Source: Gracilibacillus salitolerans (GTDB lineage Bacteria > Bacillota > Bacilli > Bacillales > Amphibacillaceae). From it: 64,000 bases of DNA. Numbering within the stretch: position 1 is the stretch's first letter; each line of letters starts with the position of its first letter. Made by a program: the position numbers and the translations under genes. Below, one piece after another: positions 36,849 through 46,373 of this stretch. The stretch is from the NCBI RefSeq assembly GCF_009650095.1, contig NZ_CP045915.1, positions 4,216,001 to 4,280,000 of the forward strand, read 5' to 3'. The notes below the pieces were generated by a model. The model saw only the letters and a list, made by a program, of their open reading frames with translations, did not search any database and was not told where the DNA came from.

Positions 36849-36921
36849 ATTTTACACCCCATTCTTAAATTTTATAAACCATATTTTTATAGTTGATTCC
36901 ATTGGTGATCAAGTAATTAAA

Positions 36922-37770
36922 CTACAAATTGTTAAATGAGTTCCAACTCTTATTTATTTGTTTTATATTCGGCTCACCGCAGTAGATTAACAAACGATGC
37001 TTATACCTTTCTGTTTTTCCTTGTTCCTGAGTCCACTCTCCACTAATACAGCGACTTGGTGAAAGCCCGAGTTGGCCATCCACCCTCCAAGTAACTGGAT
37101 GCTGCGGGTTATCTTTATGATTCATCATAGCAATTCCTGCCCAGTTTTTACGATTTTTGATAGGCATACTTACAGTGACCCAGTTGGCATACTTTGCTTC
37201 TGCATTCTCATTTTCTTGTCCAGAGCTATTAATAGCTCTTCCACCTAATTCTTCTTTGAAGGGCATACGTAGAAAAAGACCACCGGCCATGTGTTGACCA
37301 AAAGTGAGAAATGTCTCTGCCCGCAAAGACCCAACAAGATCTAATGTATATGTCTCACCATGGTCTGTGAATATCCAATCTTGTTCTTCTGTGATCATAT
37401 GTGTACCATTTGGGGCATACCATTCCGACTCTACTTTCCAATTTGCTTTGTTTCCTCTTACGATTGGTTTAGACAATGACTTTGGGTGGATAGTGCCGTC
37501 ATACCCTTCTTTTAACCCCTCTTCCCAAAAACCTATGTTGTTAATATTATTGAATCCACAGTAAAGGCCGTGCTGCCACGGATGATGAGATGGAGCATCT
37601 TCTGTTAAAATTCCCACACCGTCTGGAGAAACAATGGGATGAATGTAGGGACGCTTATCTGTTTTTGCATGCTGTGTAATGATGGGGACACTTTCATTAT
37701 GGCGGTAAACACTAATAATTTGATCCGAGCATTCTGCTCGCAAATCATTAATTTTTGTATGATTAACCAT
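36922..37770 (-). CDS. PmoA/DUF6807-family protein
   Basis: A 282-residue protein; ATG at 37770 follows AAGGAGG (an upstream GTG overlaps the ribosome site). The family signature PSHHPWQHGLYCGFNNINN with clustered histidines suggests a metal- or sugar-binding beta-sandwich. Proteins called PmoA-like in databases are not methane monooxygenase subunits when found beside Gfo/Idh/MocA oxidoreductases in sugar loci, as here. No biochemical role is assigned; it may be an epimerase- or lyase-like partner (inference). Confidence 0.75.
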   Translation of the reverse strand: MVNHTKINDLRAECSDQIISVYRHNESVPIITQHAKTDKRPYIHPIVSPDGVGILTEDAPSHHPWQHGLYCGFNNINNIGFWEEGLKEGYDGTIHPKSLSKPIVRGNKANWKVESEWYAPNGTHMITEEQDWIFTDHGETYTLDLVGSLRAETFLTFGQHMAGGLFLRMPFKEELGGRAINSSGQENENAEAKYANWVTVSMPIKNRKNWAGIAMMNHKDNPQHPVTWRVDGQLGLSPSRCISGEWTQEQGKTERYKHRLLIYCGEPNIKQINKSWNSFNNL

Positions 37771-37792
37771 GTGACTCACCTCCTTAAGTAAG

Positions 37793-38905
37793 TTATATCT
37801 TCTCCTTAAAAATTGGCAATCTAATTATTTTTCCGTTCTTCATTGCTGACTCATGCGCACAAAGTCCTGCACAAGTCCAGTTTGCCGAGCTGAATACATT
37901 TGGATAAGAATCTCGCTTCTCAAGAATACTCATAATAAACTCATGGGCTAAATGTGGGTGTGATCCTCCATGACCGCTTCCCTGAGTAAAAGATAAATGT
38001 TTATTGTCCTCGGAATCGTATACTCCTTCTGTCGTATAGCGTTGAATAGAATCAGGTAGCAAATGAGCATAATCTGGTATTTTAACCCTTTCTCCCTCTT
38101 CTCCTGTGAAGACTACCGGGTCTTCAGACTCTAATTGTTGCCACTCAAAACTCTTCTTATTTGCATAGACATCAAAACTTTCAACATATTCACGAGAAGT
38201 TTCAAATAATGATCTTGTAACTTCCATCGCTAAATCAGAATCTCTTAAGCTAAATAAAGCTGATTCTACTGCAAATGGAGAGCCATAATTAACCGTTAAA
38301 TGATCCGCTATTTTTCCTGAGCCAAGACAGGAGACATATTCTACTTCCTTTTCAGCCAATGCTAATAAAGGACTAACTGCATGAGTGGCATAATGCATAG
38401 GAGGAAGTCCTTCCCAATAACCAGGCCATCCCGCCATTTCCTGTTGATGTGCTCCCCTTAAAAATTGTATGTGGCCAAGCTCTCCTCTATCTCTTAATTC
38501 TTTTACATATAAAAATTCTCTCGTTTGTATAGCTGTTTCCATCATCATATAGTTTTTACCACTTTTTTGTTGAGCTTTAACAATCTGCTGACACTCTTCA
38601 ATAGATGTGGCCATTGGGACAGTACAAGCTACGTGTTTACCTGCATGGAGTGCAGCAATACTTTGTTCAGCATGTAAATGTATTGGTGAGTTAATGTGAA
38701 CTGCATCAATATTATTATCCTGGATCAACTCATCAAAATTAGAATATCTTTTTTCAATGTCAAAATGATCACCTATTTTATTCAAATTTTCTTGGTTCCG
38801 TTGACAAATGGCATACATTTCTGTGTTCGGATGATCTTTATAAATAGGGATAAATTCAGCTCCAAATCCCAGTCCTACAATGGCCATTTTTAATTTTATT
38901 CCCAA
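37793..38905 (-). CDS. Gfo/Idh/MocA-family oxidoreductase
   Basis: A 370-residue NAD(P)-dependent sugar oxidoreductase. TTG start at 38905 with GGAGGG. N-terminal Rossmann fold (MAIVGLGFGAEF), the family EKP-region replaced by CTVPMATS (catalytic Lys not evident), and a C-terminal alpha/beta domain with GSGHGGSHPHLAHEF. Acts on a sugar or inositol-like ring in this operon. The repeated regulatory element lies 83 nt upstream. Confidence 0.85.
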   Translation of the reverse strand: MGIKLKMAIVGLGFGAEFIPIYKDHPNTEMYAICQRNQENLNKIGDHFDIEKRYSNFDELIQDNNIDAVHINSPIHLHAEQSIAALHAGKHVACTVPMATSIEECQQIVKAQQKSGKNYMMMETAIQTREFLYVKELRDRGELGHIQFLRGAHQQEMAGWPGYWEGLPPMHYATHAVSPLLALAEKEVEYVSCLGSGKIADHLTVNYGSPFAVESALFSLRDSDLAMEVTRSLFETSREYVESFDVYANKKSFEWQQLESEDPVVFTGEEGERVKIPDYAHLLPDSIQRYTTEGVYDSEDNKHLSFTQGSGHGGSHPHLAHEFIMSILEKRDSYPNVFSSANWTCAGLCAHESAMKNGKIIRLPIFKEKI

Positions 38906-38987
38906 CTAAATCCCTCCTTCATTCTAAATTTGACAATCAGCAGAGACAATTTTCTACCTCACTATTAATTTAGAGAATTAATGGGTC

Positions 38988-39020
38988 AAAGTCTATGAGA
39001 TATCACGTTAATATATTTAG
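38988..39020 (-). promoter_or_regulatory. 33-bp regulatory repeat, copy 2, with internal promoter
   Basis: Identical to 42448-42480 at 30 of 33 positions. On the minus strand it ends in CTCATAGACTTT; TAGACT can serve as -35, with TAAATT 17 bp further as -10. Placed between the permease and Gfo/Idh/MocA genes, it would give a second start for the enzyme genes. Confidence 0.65.
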
Positions 39021-39076
39021 ATTTTTGAGGGCTATTACCATAAAAAATCTTATATTTTAAAAGAATCTATTTTTTA

Positions 39077-39904
39077 CTAACCCTTTACACTACCTAAAGA
39101 AATACCTTGAACAAAAGCCTTTTGAACAAAGAAATAAAGCACTATGATTGGTACTGCAATTAATACAGAAGCAGCCATTAAAGGTCCCCAAGCTGTGCTC
39201 TCTGTTTGCTGAAATTGTTGCAACCCAATCTGAAGCGTATATTTTGAAGGGTCACTTAGATAAATCAGAGGCCCCAAAAAATCATTCCATGAAAACATAA
39301 ATTGAAACAAGGCAATGGTTAATATAGCGGGTTGACATATTGGAAGCATAATTTTGAAAAAAATACCAAATTCAGAACAGCCATCAATACGAGCCGCATC
39401 CTCTAAACTGCTTGGCAATTGTTTAAAAAATTGCCTTAATAGGAAAATGAAAAACGGCATACCAAACCACAATGGCAATATAAGTGGTAATAGCCCTCCT
39501 ACTAGCCCAAGTTGAGAAAACAATAGAAAAAGAGGTACCATAGTTACTGGAAATGGAATCATCATTACTGCTAATGTAAGAATAAAAAGAGTGTCACGTC
39601 CCCTCCATTCTAACCTCGCCAAACTGTAGGCCACTATCGGACAAGAGACCACGACTCCCAAAGTAGACAAACCGGAATAAAGCAAAGAATTCTTAAAGTA
39701 TGTGAAAAAAGGGATCATGGTAGTTGCATCAAAATAATGCTGCCATTCTAATGGGTTTGGTATCAAAACAGGTGGATAGGTAAACAGTTGAACATTTGGT
39801 TTTATAGAAGTACTGATCATCCAGAAAAAAGGAAGCGCAAACAGTATTCCAGCTATGCTTATAAATATATAGGTTAATAATCTTTTGAATTTTCTATGCT
39901 TCAA
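39077..39904 (-). CDS. Carbohydrate ABC transporter permease (MalG type)
   Basis: A 275-residue permease with six membrane helices and EAA loop SLEDAARIDGCSEFGIF; TTG start at 39904 after GGGAGG. The C-terminal FVQGISLGSVKG tail is typical. Partner of the permease at 39920-40846. Confidence 0.92.
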   Translation of the reverse strand: MKHRKFKRLLTYIFISIAGILFALPFFWMISTSIKPNVQLFTYPPVLIPNPLEWQHYFDATTMIPFFTYFKNSLLYSGLSTLGVVVSCPIVAYSLARLEWRGRDTLFILTLAVMMIPFPVTMVPLFLLFSQLGLVGGLLPLILPLWFGMPFFIFLLRQFFKQLPSSLEDAARIDGCSEFGIFFKIMLPICQPAILTIALFQFMFSWNDFLGPLIYLSDPSKYTLQIGLQQFQQTESTAWGPLMAASVLIAVPIIVLYFFVQKAFVQGISLGSVKG

Positions 39905-39919
39905 CTTAAATCCTCCCTT

Positions 39920-40846
39920 CTATTTATCACCTTGATAGAATACCCATCGCTTTGACGTTTTTAATATAATTAATGTGATAATCATAATTAGCACGAATAA
40001 AATCCAAGCCATGGCAGAAGCATAACCCATTCTCATATATAAGAAGGCATTGTTATATAAATACATGCTATAGAACATTAATGAGTCAGCAGGGGAGCCG
40101 GTACCAGATGTTAACGTATATGGTAATGTAAACTCTTGTAAAGCATTGATCAATCCAACCACCACATTGAAGAAAATAACAGGTGTTAAAAGCGGGATTG
40201 TAACATGCCAAATCTTCCGAAAAGGGTTGGCGCCATCTACTTCAGCGGCATCATAATATTCTTGAGAAATATCTTGCAAACCAGCTAGATATATTAAAAA
40301 GGTATTCCCAATAATCCATAAAGACATCATTACAACAGAAGGCTTCGCCCATGTCGGATCTCCCAACCAGCCTGGACCTGTTATTCCTACTATATCTAAA
40401 AGATAGTTCACTAAACCAAACTGCGCTTCAAGTAACCATTGAAATAAAATGGCTACCGCTACTGCCGGCACTAAGGAGGGAATAAAAAACAGTGTTCTAA
40501 ATATCCCTTGACCTTTAATTTTTATGTTGAGCAGCAAAGCAATTGTAACCCCTAGGACCACACTTAAAGGAAGTTGCATAAAAGCGTAAATTAATGTATT
40601 ACTGATTCCTGTCCAAAACATTGAATCATTCAATAATTGGATGTAGTTTGTTAGTCCAACGAATTGGGAAGAACCAGCAATATTATAGTTTGTAAAACTG
40701 TAATACATGGAACTAAGTAATGGATAGAAATAAAATGCACATAATCCAATAATCCATGGCAGGGCAAATATAATTCCATATTTTGATCGATTGCTTCCAA
40801 TGTTTTTTTTTGCTTTAATTTTATTTACTAGTAAAACTGACTTCAT
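39920..40846 (-). CDS. Carbohydrate ABC transporter permease (MalF type)
   Basis: A 308-residue permease. The ATG at 40846 is spaced 7 nt from GGAGG, and the ATG two codons earlier is too close. Six membrane helices, EAA loop EYYDAAEVDGANPFRKIW. Forms the importer with the downstream permease and the upstream binding protein. Confidence 0.92.
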   Translation of the reverse strand: MKSVLLVNKIKAKKNIGSNRSKYGIIFALPWIIGLCAFYFYPLLSSMYYSFTNYNIAGSSQFVGLTNYIQLLNDSMFWTGISNTLIYAFMQLPLSVVLGVTIALLLNIKIKGQGIFRTLFFIPSLVPAVAVAILFQWLLEAQFGLVNYLLDIVGITGPGWLGDPTWAKPSVVMMSLWIIGNTFLIYLAGLQDISQEYYDAAEVDGANPFRKIWHVTIPLLTPVIFFNVVVGLINALQEFTLPYTLTSGTGSPADSLMFYSMYLYNNAFLYMRMGYASAMAWILFVLIMIITLIILKTSKRWVFYQGDK

Positions 40847-40917
40847 CCCCATTCCTCCATACTATTTTGTCTTAAAAAAGGGGGGAATCCCCCTTCAATA
40901 AGTGTAAAATAATAATT

Positions 40918-42267
40918 TTATTCTCTCCTAGCTTCTTCCTGTTCGATCGCATTATTAATTGTTTCATTTACCCTATCCAGAATTTCTTGAGGAGTACCCT
41001 GTCCATCAAGGACCAGATCCGGTGCTTTTGCCAATTCATCCCACATCATATTCCCAGCTAATACAACCGGTCGATGTCGCCCGTTCGGCAATACATCCAA
41101 AAATGGTTGGTGATTCGGAATATCGCCAAAAAGTTCATCGTTCACTTCAGGAAGTACTGAATACTCCCCTTTAATTTCCTTATGTTTTTGGCCCTCCTCT
41201 GTAGAACTTAGCCACTTAACAAACTCCCATGCAGCCTCTAATCGGTCTCCTTCCACTCCTTTTGGTATAATTAATGCTCTTCCTCCTAGGAATGTAGTAA
41301 AGTCATCACCAGTCGGAGTAGGGATATAGGACACTCCATAATTTAAATCGGGATTATATTCCTCAATTTGTGCCATAACCCAGTTACCTTGAACTACCAT
41401 AGATACCTGTTCACTAATAAATGGATCTTGAGCATTGCTACCCTGAGAATTTGCAAAGCTTAGTACATTTTGAGCACCCAATTCTGTAGCGAAACCAGTC
41501 ATCCATTCTAGGGCTTCTACAACTTGAGGATTGTTAGCGGTCACTTGATTAGATTCATCAACAAATTCACCCCCGAAAGACCAGCCCCACGAATATAACC
41601 AGCCTTCTCCTAACCAGGGAATAAGTCCAAATTGATTAAATCTACCATCTTCTTGTTCCGTTAGTTGCCGTGCTGCATCTTCTAATTCTTCGATGGTGGT
41701 CGGTGGATCTTCAGGATCAAGTCCGGCCTCTGCAAAATGATCTTTGTTATAATATAAAGCTCTGGAGGTACCGTCATATGGGAGTCCTAATATATCACCT
41801 TCAAATGTCGACTCCCCCCACGCCCAATCATAGTAAATGTCTCCGTCTATTCCATCTCGCTCTGCCAAATCGTTTAGTAATGTTAATGAATCCATATATT
41901 CCGCGATTCCATACCGACTTGCAAGCATTACATCAGGAGGATTCCCTCCCGCAACTGCAGTAACTAGTTTAGAGGAAACAGAGTCCCCACCATCAGCAGC
42001 TACATATACCGGTTCAACCTCTATATTGGGGTGCGCTTTATTAAATGCAGCAACAGATTGTTGAATCTCTTCACCTCCAGGGCCTGTTTCCCAATTATGC
42101 CAATATGTTAATTTAGTCACGTCGTCTTCAGACTGTTCATCATTGCTTGCAGTTTCATTATTCTCAGCACTGCTATCACTCTCTTCAGTAGAACATCCAA
42201 AAATAAAGAATAAAATAAATATTGAGATCATCAAAAAAGGTAAGCGCATACAATTGAAATTAAACAT
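40918..42267 (-). CDS. Sugar ABC transporter substrate-binding lipoprotein
   Basis: A 449-residue binding protein with lipobox FIFGC (Cys25) and an acidic Ser-rich linker. Family-1 features: KLTYWHNWETGPGGEE, GGNPPDVMLASRYG, GLPYDGTSRALYYNKDHF. First gene of the XylR-type regulated operon. The sugar is not identifiable from sequence. Confidence 0.93.
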   Translation of the reverse strand: MFNFNCMRLPFLMISIFILFFIFGCSTEESDSSAENNETASNDEQSEDDVTKLTYWHNWETGPGGEEIQQSVAAFNKAHPNIEVEPVYVAADGGDSVSSKLVTAVAGGNPPDVMLASRYGIAEYMDSLTLLNDLAERDGIDGDIYYDWAWGESTFEGDILGLPYDGTSRALYYNKDHFAEAGLDPEDPPTTIEELEDAARQLTEQEDGRFNQFGLIPWLGEGWLYSWGWSFGGEFVDESNQVTANNPQVVEALEWMTGFATELGAQNVLSFANSQGSNAQDPFISEQVSMVVQGNWVMAQIEEYNPDLNYGVSYIPTPTGDDFTTFLGGRALIIPKGVEGDRLEAAWEFVKWLSSTEEGQKHKEIKGEYSVLPEVNDELFGDIPNHQPFLDVLPNGRHRPVVLAGNMMWDELAKAPDLVLDGQGTPQEILDRVNETINNAIEQEEARRE

Positions 42268-42447
42268 ACTAATTCCTCCCCTATTTAAATTTCCTGTAAT
42301 CTCACCTATTGTTACAAATCCTTTTTTAATATAAACCTCCCTTTTTAAAGTTATTAATCTTTAAATTATTAACTGCTCTTCCCGTGATCCAAACGTAATT
42401 TTCATGAGGTTTAGGTGATTAACGATAGTATAGGTTAATAGCGATTT

Positions 42448-42480
42448 AAAGTCTATGAGATATTACGTTTCTATATTTAG
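42448..42480 (-). promoter_or_regulatory. 33-bp regulatory repeat, copy 1, at the operon promoter
   Basis: On the minus strand the repeat ends in CTCATAGACTTT; TAGACT as -35 is followed by a 17-bp spacer and TATACT as -10 (42430-42425). It lies ~180 nt before the binding-protein gene. I infer that this is the site of the XylR-type regulator encoded upstream. The rest of the 511-bp gap 42268-42778 holds no gene that I can recognise. Confidence 0.7.
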
Positions 42481-42778
42481 TTTTTTCATATTTAAGTCTG
42501 GGTACAATATTCATTATTGGCAGGTATTGTATAAGTATAAGGACAAAAAGGAGCACCATATTACATATGGAAAAAATTATAAATTCCGAAGAATCCCCCC
42601 TTGAACGCTGAACATGTGGTTTACTCAATTTATAAAGGAAGGTACTCGCAAAACCTTAAATATATTGTTTCGCAAGCTGGTCACATACTTAATTGTTACA
42701 TTTACTTTCTATCATGTCTGCATCCGGTTGGTCTGGAGTTATGAACTTCCGACGATGTTAGAAAAAATGTAATGCGAC

Positions 42779-43942
42779 TTATAAGCTGAACTTTCTATAC
42801 TGACCAGGGGTTAAACCTGTTTTTCTTTTAAACAGCACATTCATGTACTCGGAATGCTTGAATCCTATCCTTTCGGCTATTAAAGATAAGGGTAGATCAG
42901 TATCAGATAGCAATTGTTTCATTAAGTTCATTTTAGTTTCAATAATTTCTTGATGAGGAGTTCGACCCAAAGCCTTTTTAAATCGATTGTCAAGAACACT
43001 GCGTGAAACGAGGACATCTTTTAAAATATCCTCCACTTTAATGTCGTCATATGCATGGTTTCGAATAATTTGTACAGCTTGAGAAACAAGTTCATCCTCT
43101 ACATTGACAACATCGGTAGATACTCTTGTTAAAAGTTTTATAGGAGGAAATAAATGAAGTTCTGGTTTAACCTTTTCTCCAGCCATCCATCGATCCAAAA
43201 TTTCAGCTGCTTTATAACCAGTATTTAGAGTGTCAGGAACAATACTCGATAAAGATGGAGCTGAAAGATTACAAAGAAGCTCATCATTATCTACTCCTAT
43301 TACTCCTACCTGATAAGGTACAGTGATATTGGTAAGCTGGCAGGCTTCTAATAGCTTTTGTCCTAGAATATCATACGATGCCATAATTCCAATTGGCTTA
43401 GGCAACGATTCTAGCCACAGAGCCATATCTTCTCTGTCTTTAGACCATGATTTTTCTCGACTTGATTCGAAAGTATGACAATGGAAGCCTTTATCTTTTA
43501 AATACTTGATAAAAAACTGACATCTTTGTTTGGCCCAGGGAAATTGCATTTCACCGCAAAAACCAAAATGATTAAATCCTTTGCTAATTAAATGATCAGC
43601 TGCCATATTAGCAATTGCCTGATTATCTGTTTCAACACAAGGAAGTTTAGGCAAAAACCTATCAGCACTCACATCCACAGTAGGAAGGTCAATGTCGCTA
43701 ATAATGGATGCTATTTCTTTTGTTTCTATTCTTGCGATAATTCCATCGCCTTTCCAATTCTCTAGCCAGCCTAGATCTGTATGGTCTCTGCTATGCTCCC
43801 CCAAATATATCGACCAAGGACGATTTTCATTCAAGTATTCTTTAATTCCTCTTATCAGCCCACGTGCATATTCATTTGATGTTTCAATGATTAAAGCTAC
43901 ATGATAATTTGGGTTCTTTTTGCGGTTTGTAATGTAACTCAT
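42779..43942 (-). CDS. XylR-type regulator (LacI-like sensor fused to AraC DNA-binding domain)
   Basis: A 387-residue protein: periplasmic-binding-like sensor domain at ~12-275 (VALIIETSNEYARGLIRGI, GFCGEMQFPWAKQRCQ, VGVIGVDNDELLCNLS) and AraC HTH domain at ~285-385 (KTGLTPGQYRKFSL at the end). This is the architecture of E. coli XylR, an activator that binds direct repeats next to -35 boxes. It is upstream of and on the same strand as the importer/oxidoreductase operon, consistent with controlling the 33-bp repeats. Confidence 0.9.
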   Translation of the reverse strand: MSYITNRKKNPNYHVALIIETSNEYARGLIRGIKEYLNENRPWSIYLGEHSRDHTDLGWLENWKGDGIIARIETKEIASIISDIDLPTVDVSADRFLPKLPCVETDNQAIANMAADHLISKGFNHFGFCGEMQFPWAKQRCQFFIKYLKDKGFHCHTFESSREKSWSKDREDMALWLESLPKPIGIMASYDILGQKLLEACQLTNITVPYQVGVIGVDNDELLCNLSAPSLSSIVPDTLNTGYKAAEILDRWMAGEKVKPELHLFPPIKLLTRVSTDVVNVEDELVSQAVQIIRNHAYDDIKVEDILKDVLVSRSVLDNRFKKALGRTPHQEIIETKMNLMKQLLSDTDLPLSLIAERIGFKHSEYMNVLFKRKTGLTPGQYRKFSL

Positions 43943-45007
43943 TTTTCCACCCCCGTTTAATTATAAAGGTTTTATTTGTACATTTGTAAAATAAAATATT
44001 ATCAGCATTGTATAAAATTATTCTACTCTATCAAACAATCTCAAATTACCATTTAGCGGTTACGCTGAAAATTCAGAAATATTTAACCTTACCGTTTGAT
44101 GACCTTATCTTTTAAATTTTCATTTATTAACTGGAGGTTTTTTACTATAATTCTGGGTTACTGACTATACTAATTTCACTTACAGCACAATTATTTGCTT
44201 TCATAGATGGCTAGAATTCGATAGGTTATATATGTTTCCTGGAGTTATTATTAGTATTTTATGAAATAGAAGCATTGACTATACTATCAAAGGGGCAAAA
44301 GAAGAAGGTGATCCATAAAATAATGTGTCATATTAAAATAAAACTAGATTAAGGGTATTCCTCAATATTTCAGGGAGATTAATTCGAAGAAATCATTTAT
44401 ACTTAGATATAAGTTAGAGGACATTGAGCTTCACCTTGAAGGTAAAAGCGAAATAAAGTATTCCAACAAGGAGCAATGAATGGCCTTGTCATCGTTGATT
44501 TGGACGGAGTTGAATTATGTGAGAGTAAAGTAAAAAGTTGTGATGAATGTCTTACGCGAAAAGAATGGGGAGACGGTGGAGTTACACCACGTATTCGGAA
44601 ATTAAATTCTTACCCATTTCACCTGTGCGAGATTTTTTCAAAAAGAAGGATTTCACTTACAACAAGAAAATTCGTCTAGTTCTTATTGTATTCTTACATA
44701 AAGAGAACCTTAATAACTAAATATTTTCCATTTTGGTATCACTACACATTCATTGTAATCGCTCCCAATACAAGTTAACATAAAAATAGGAAAATGAAAA
44801 TGGAGTTATTTTAGAAAAAAGAGCTTTTTTTAAGAATATCGCAAAAACTATGTATTGTGTTAGATTTTCTACTATACTCGACTTCATTTAGATTGATCCC
44901 TTAAGAAATAATTATCAAATGACTATCAATTAAATATGTAGTAGAATAGTTAAGAGTAGATAATATTCCATTTGCCAAATTAAATATCAGGAAAGGAGCT
45001 AGAGAGA
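43943..45007. other. Long AT-rich gap with a transposase relic
   Basis: About 1.06 kb without an intact gene. The only protein-like stretch is the fragment at 44476-44679 (listed separately). The remainder is AT-rich with frequent stops on both strands. Confidence 0.5.
44380..44679 (+). pseudogene. DDE transposase fragment (probable)
   Basis: The frame at 44476-44679 reads GLVIVDLDGVELCESKVK followed by SCDECLTRKE, a pattern like the catalytic-Asp region and C..CLTR motif of some IS4-type transposases. Before it, in the same direction, LEDIELHLEGKSEIKYSNKEQ (~44410-44475) is interrupted by a stop. No terminal repeats or other half were found, so this is a relic at most. Confidence 0.4.
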
Positions 45008-45235
45008 ATGGAAAATAATGAAGTGAACATGGTCCTTCAAGCTATTAGGGAACTGTCTGATAAAATTGATCAGAATCATAACTCCATACAGACACTGTCC
45101 AAAAAAGTTGACCAACATCAAACTTCAATACAGCAATTGTCCGAGAAAGTTGATCAAAATCATGCTGAATTAACGAAACGCATGGACAGAATGGAAGATA
45201 AAATGGACTTTATTCAGCATAAATCATTTACATGA
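45008..45235 (+). CDS. Small coiled-coil protein
   Basis: A 75-residue protein with a strong ribosome site (AGGAAAGGAGC) before the ATG. Almost all of it is heptad repeat, with a repeated 15-residue unit (SDKIDQNHNSIQTLS, SKKVDQHQTSIQQLS, SEKVDQNHAELTKRM). Just after the stop, another frame reads HDEDIFKLKRRVR and stops, so the gene may have lost a short C-terminus by a frameshift near 45230. Function unknown; similar short coiled coils occur in bacilli. Confidence 0.6.
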   Translation: MENNEVNMVLQAIRELSDKIDQNHNSIQTLSKKVDQHQTSIQQLSEKVDQNHAELTKRMDRMEDKMDFIQHKSFT

Positions 45236-45730
45236 TGAAGATATCTTCAAACTGAAACGCAGGGTGCGATAAATAAAGAATGTTTCCTACAATGGCTTGC
45301 ACCGTATACCATAGATAATTGCATAGCAAAACTTTTGTACCATTATAGATATGATCTTCATAATGGTTATTTTTGTTTTTTATGCGAGTTAGGCCTTACT
45401 AAAAAAGACTACTCATTATTCCGACATGTTAAAATTACAAAACACCTAACAAGCATATTTTTTCATTGGGACACAGAGCCACCAACACCTATCTCCAGGT
45501 CGTCTTCCACTTCCACTGCAACAACCAAACAAGCTTAATTATTACTAGTGCGAAACTGCTATTTTGACCAGTTATATTATAAAACCCTCTTCTCTAAGCA
45601 TTTCTTTAACTTTTAGTCCATCAAACGACACTACTAATAACTTTTCAAAAAGATGTATTTTCCTAAAATCGATATCATAAGTCTGGCCCTCTACCCTGCT
45701 ATTATATAATTTTAATCGAGGAGGAGAACC

Positions 45731-45802
45731 ATGTCAGAAACCATTAACGGATTTGAACGAGAATTGCCAGCGGAGGTCATACCGTCATTTCCAATCAGGT
45801 AG
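45731..45802 (+). CDS. Possible short peptide or gene remnant
   Basis: ATG at 45731 follows GAGGAGGAGAACC, an excellent ribosome site, and opens a 23-codon frame (MSETINGFERELPAEVIPSF, then PIR and stop). The hairpin repeat begins a few bases later, so it may be the 5' end of a gene interrupted by the repeat. No function assigned. Confidence 0.25.
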   Translation: MSETINGFERELPAEVIPSFPIR

Positions 45803-45808
45803 CTAATT

Positions 45809-45888
45809 AAGTACCACTTTCACGTTTTGATGCACCCAATTTGCAGAAGATAAATGGTACTTACACCGATTGTAAGTACCAAACGCAT
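45809..45888. repeat. Dispersed GTACTTA hairpin repeat, copy A
   Basis: Shares AAGTACCA, TTTTG-TGCACCCAATTT and GAAGATAAATGGTACTTACA with copy B at 53058-53173. It contains the perfect hairpin GGTACTTACA-CCGAT-TGTAAGTACC (45856-45880). Confidence 0.65.
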
Positions 45889-46373
45889 GGAATGACGGGA
45901 TATTTTGGTACTTATATTAAAATATAAGCGCCTGCCAACAACAGTCGAGGGTGTTATCCAGTGAAACGCATTAATTTTAATGATTAAAATACAATGGATC
46001 AAAGCATAATGGAGAAGTTTCATAGGTCTGGATAACTAAGAAAAACCGGGCAAAATTTGCGCTGTCCTTTCATTCCTATGCATAAGGAAGATATTGTTCA
46101 ATAATAAGGGATAATTTTGAAAAGGTGATAATGCTTGAATACCGCTCCGGCCAACTACTACGTTTTCCACGGGGGCGGCTGGTCTGCTAACTTGGCAAAG
46201 AAGCCCATTTTGAAAGCTTAATTGGTATGATATTAGGTATTCAATCCCCACTTAAACAAGCTATTTTGTATGATATTTAGGATTGGTACCTTAAATGGAC
46301 ATAGGGAGTCCCCCCAATCTTTTGGTTTAGTGTGGTTACTAAGATTTGGAAAGGTACTCCCTTAAACTGCTTG

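Larger units (their letters stand above)
45236..46373. other. Intergenic region with repeats and short relics
   Basis: About 1.1 kb. It contains a possible 23-codon peptide (45731-45802), a dispersed hairpin repeat (45809-45888) and a short GC-richer stretch (~46137-46205, CCGCTCCGGCC..ACGGGGGCGGCTGG) reminiscent of short bacilli repeats. No real gene seen. Confidence 0.45.

Noticed and set aside
36922..37770. Methane monooxygenase subunit (PmoA)
   Set aside because: The family name is misleading; the protein is soluble, has no membrane helices and sits in a sugar operon.
44380..44679. Intact insertion sequence
   Set aside because: Only a short transposase-like fragment; no terminal inverted repeats or full-length frame.
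45335..45538. 67-codon plus-strand open frame
   Set aside because: Low-complexity Ser/Thr tail, no ribosome site and no recognisable domain.
46036..46251. 71-codon minus-strand open frame
   Set aside because: No ribosome site, no protein-like composition, and it covers a short GC-richer repeat-like stretch.
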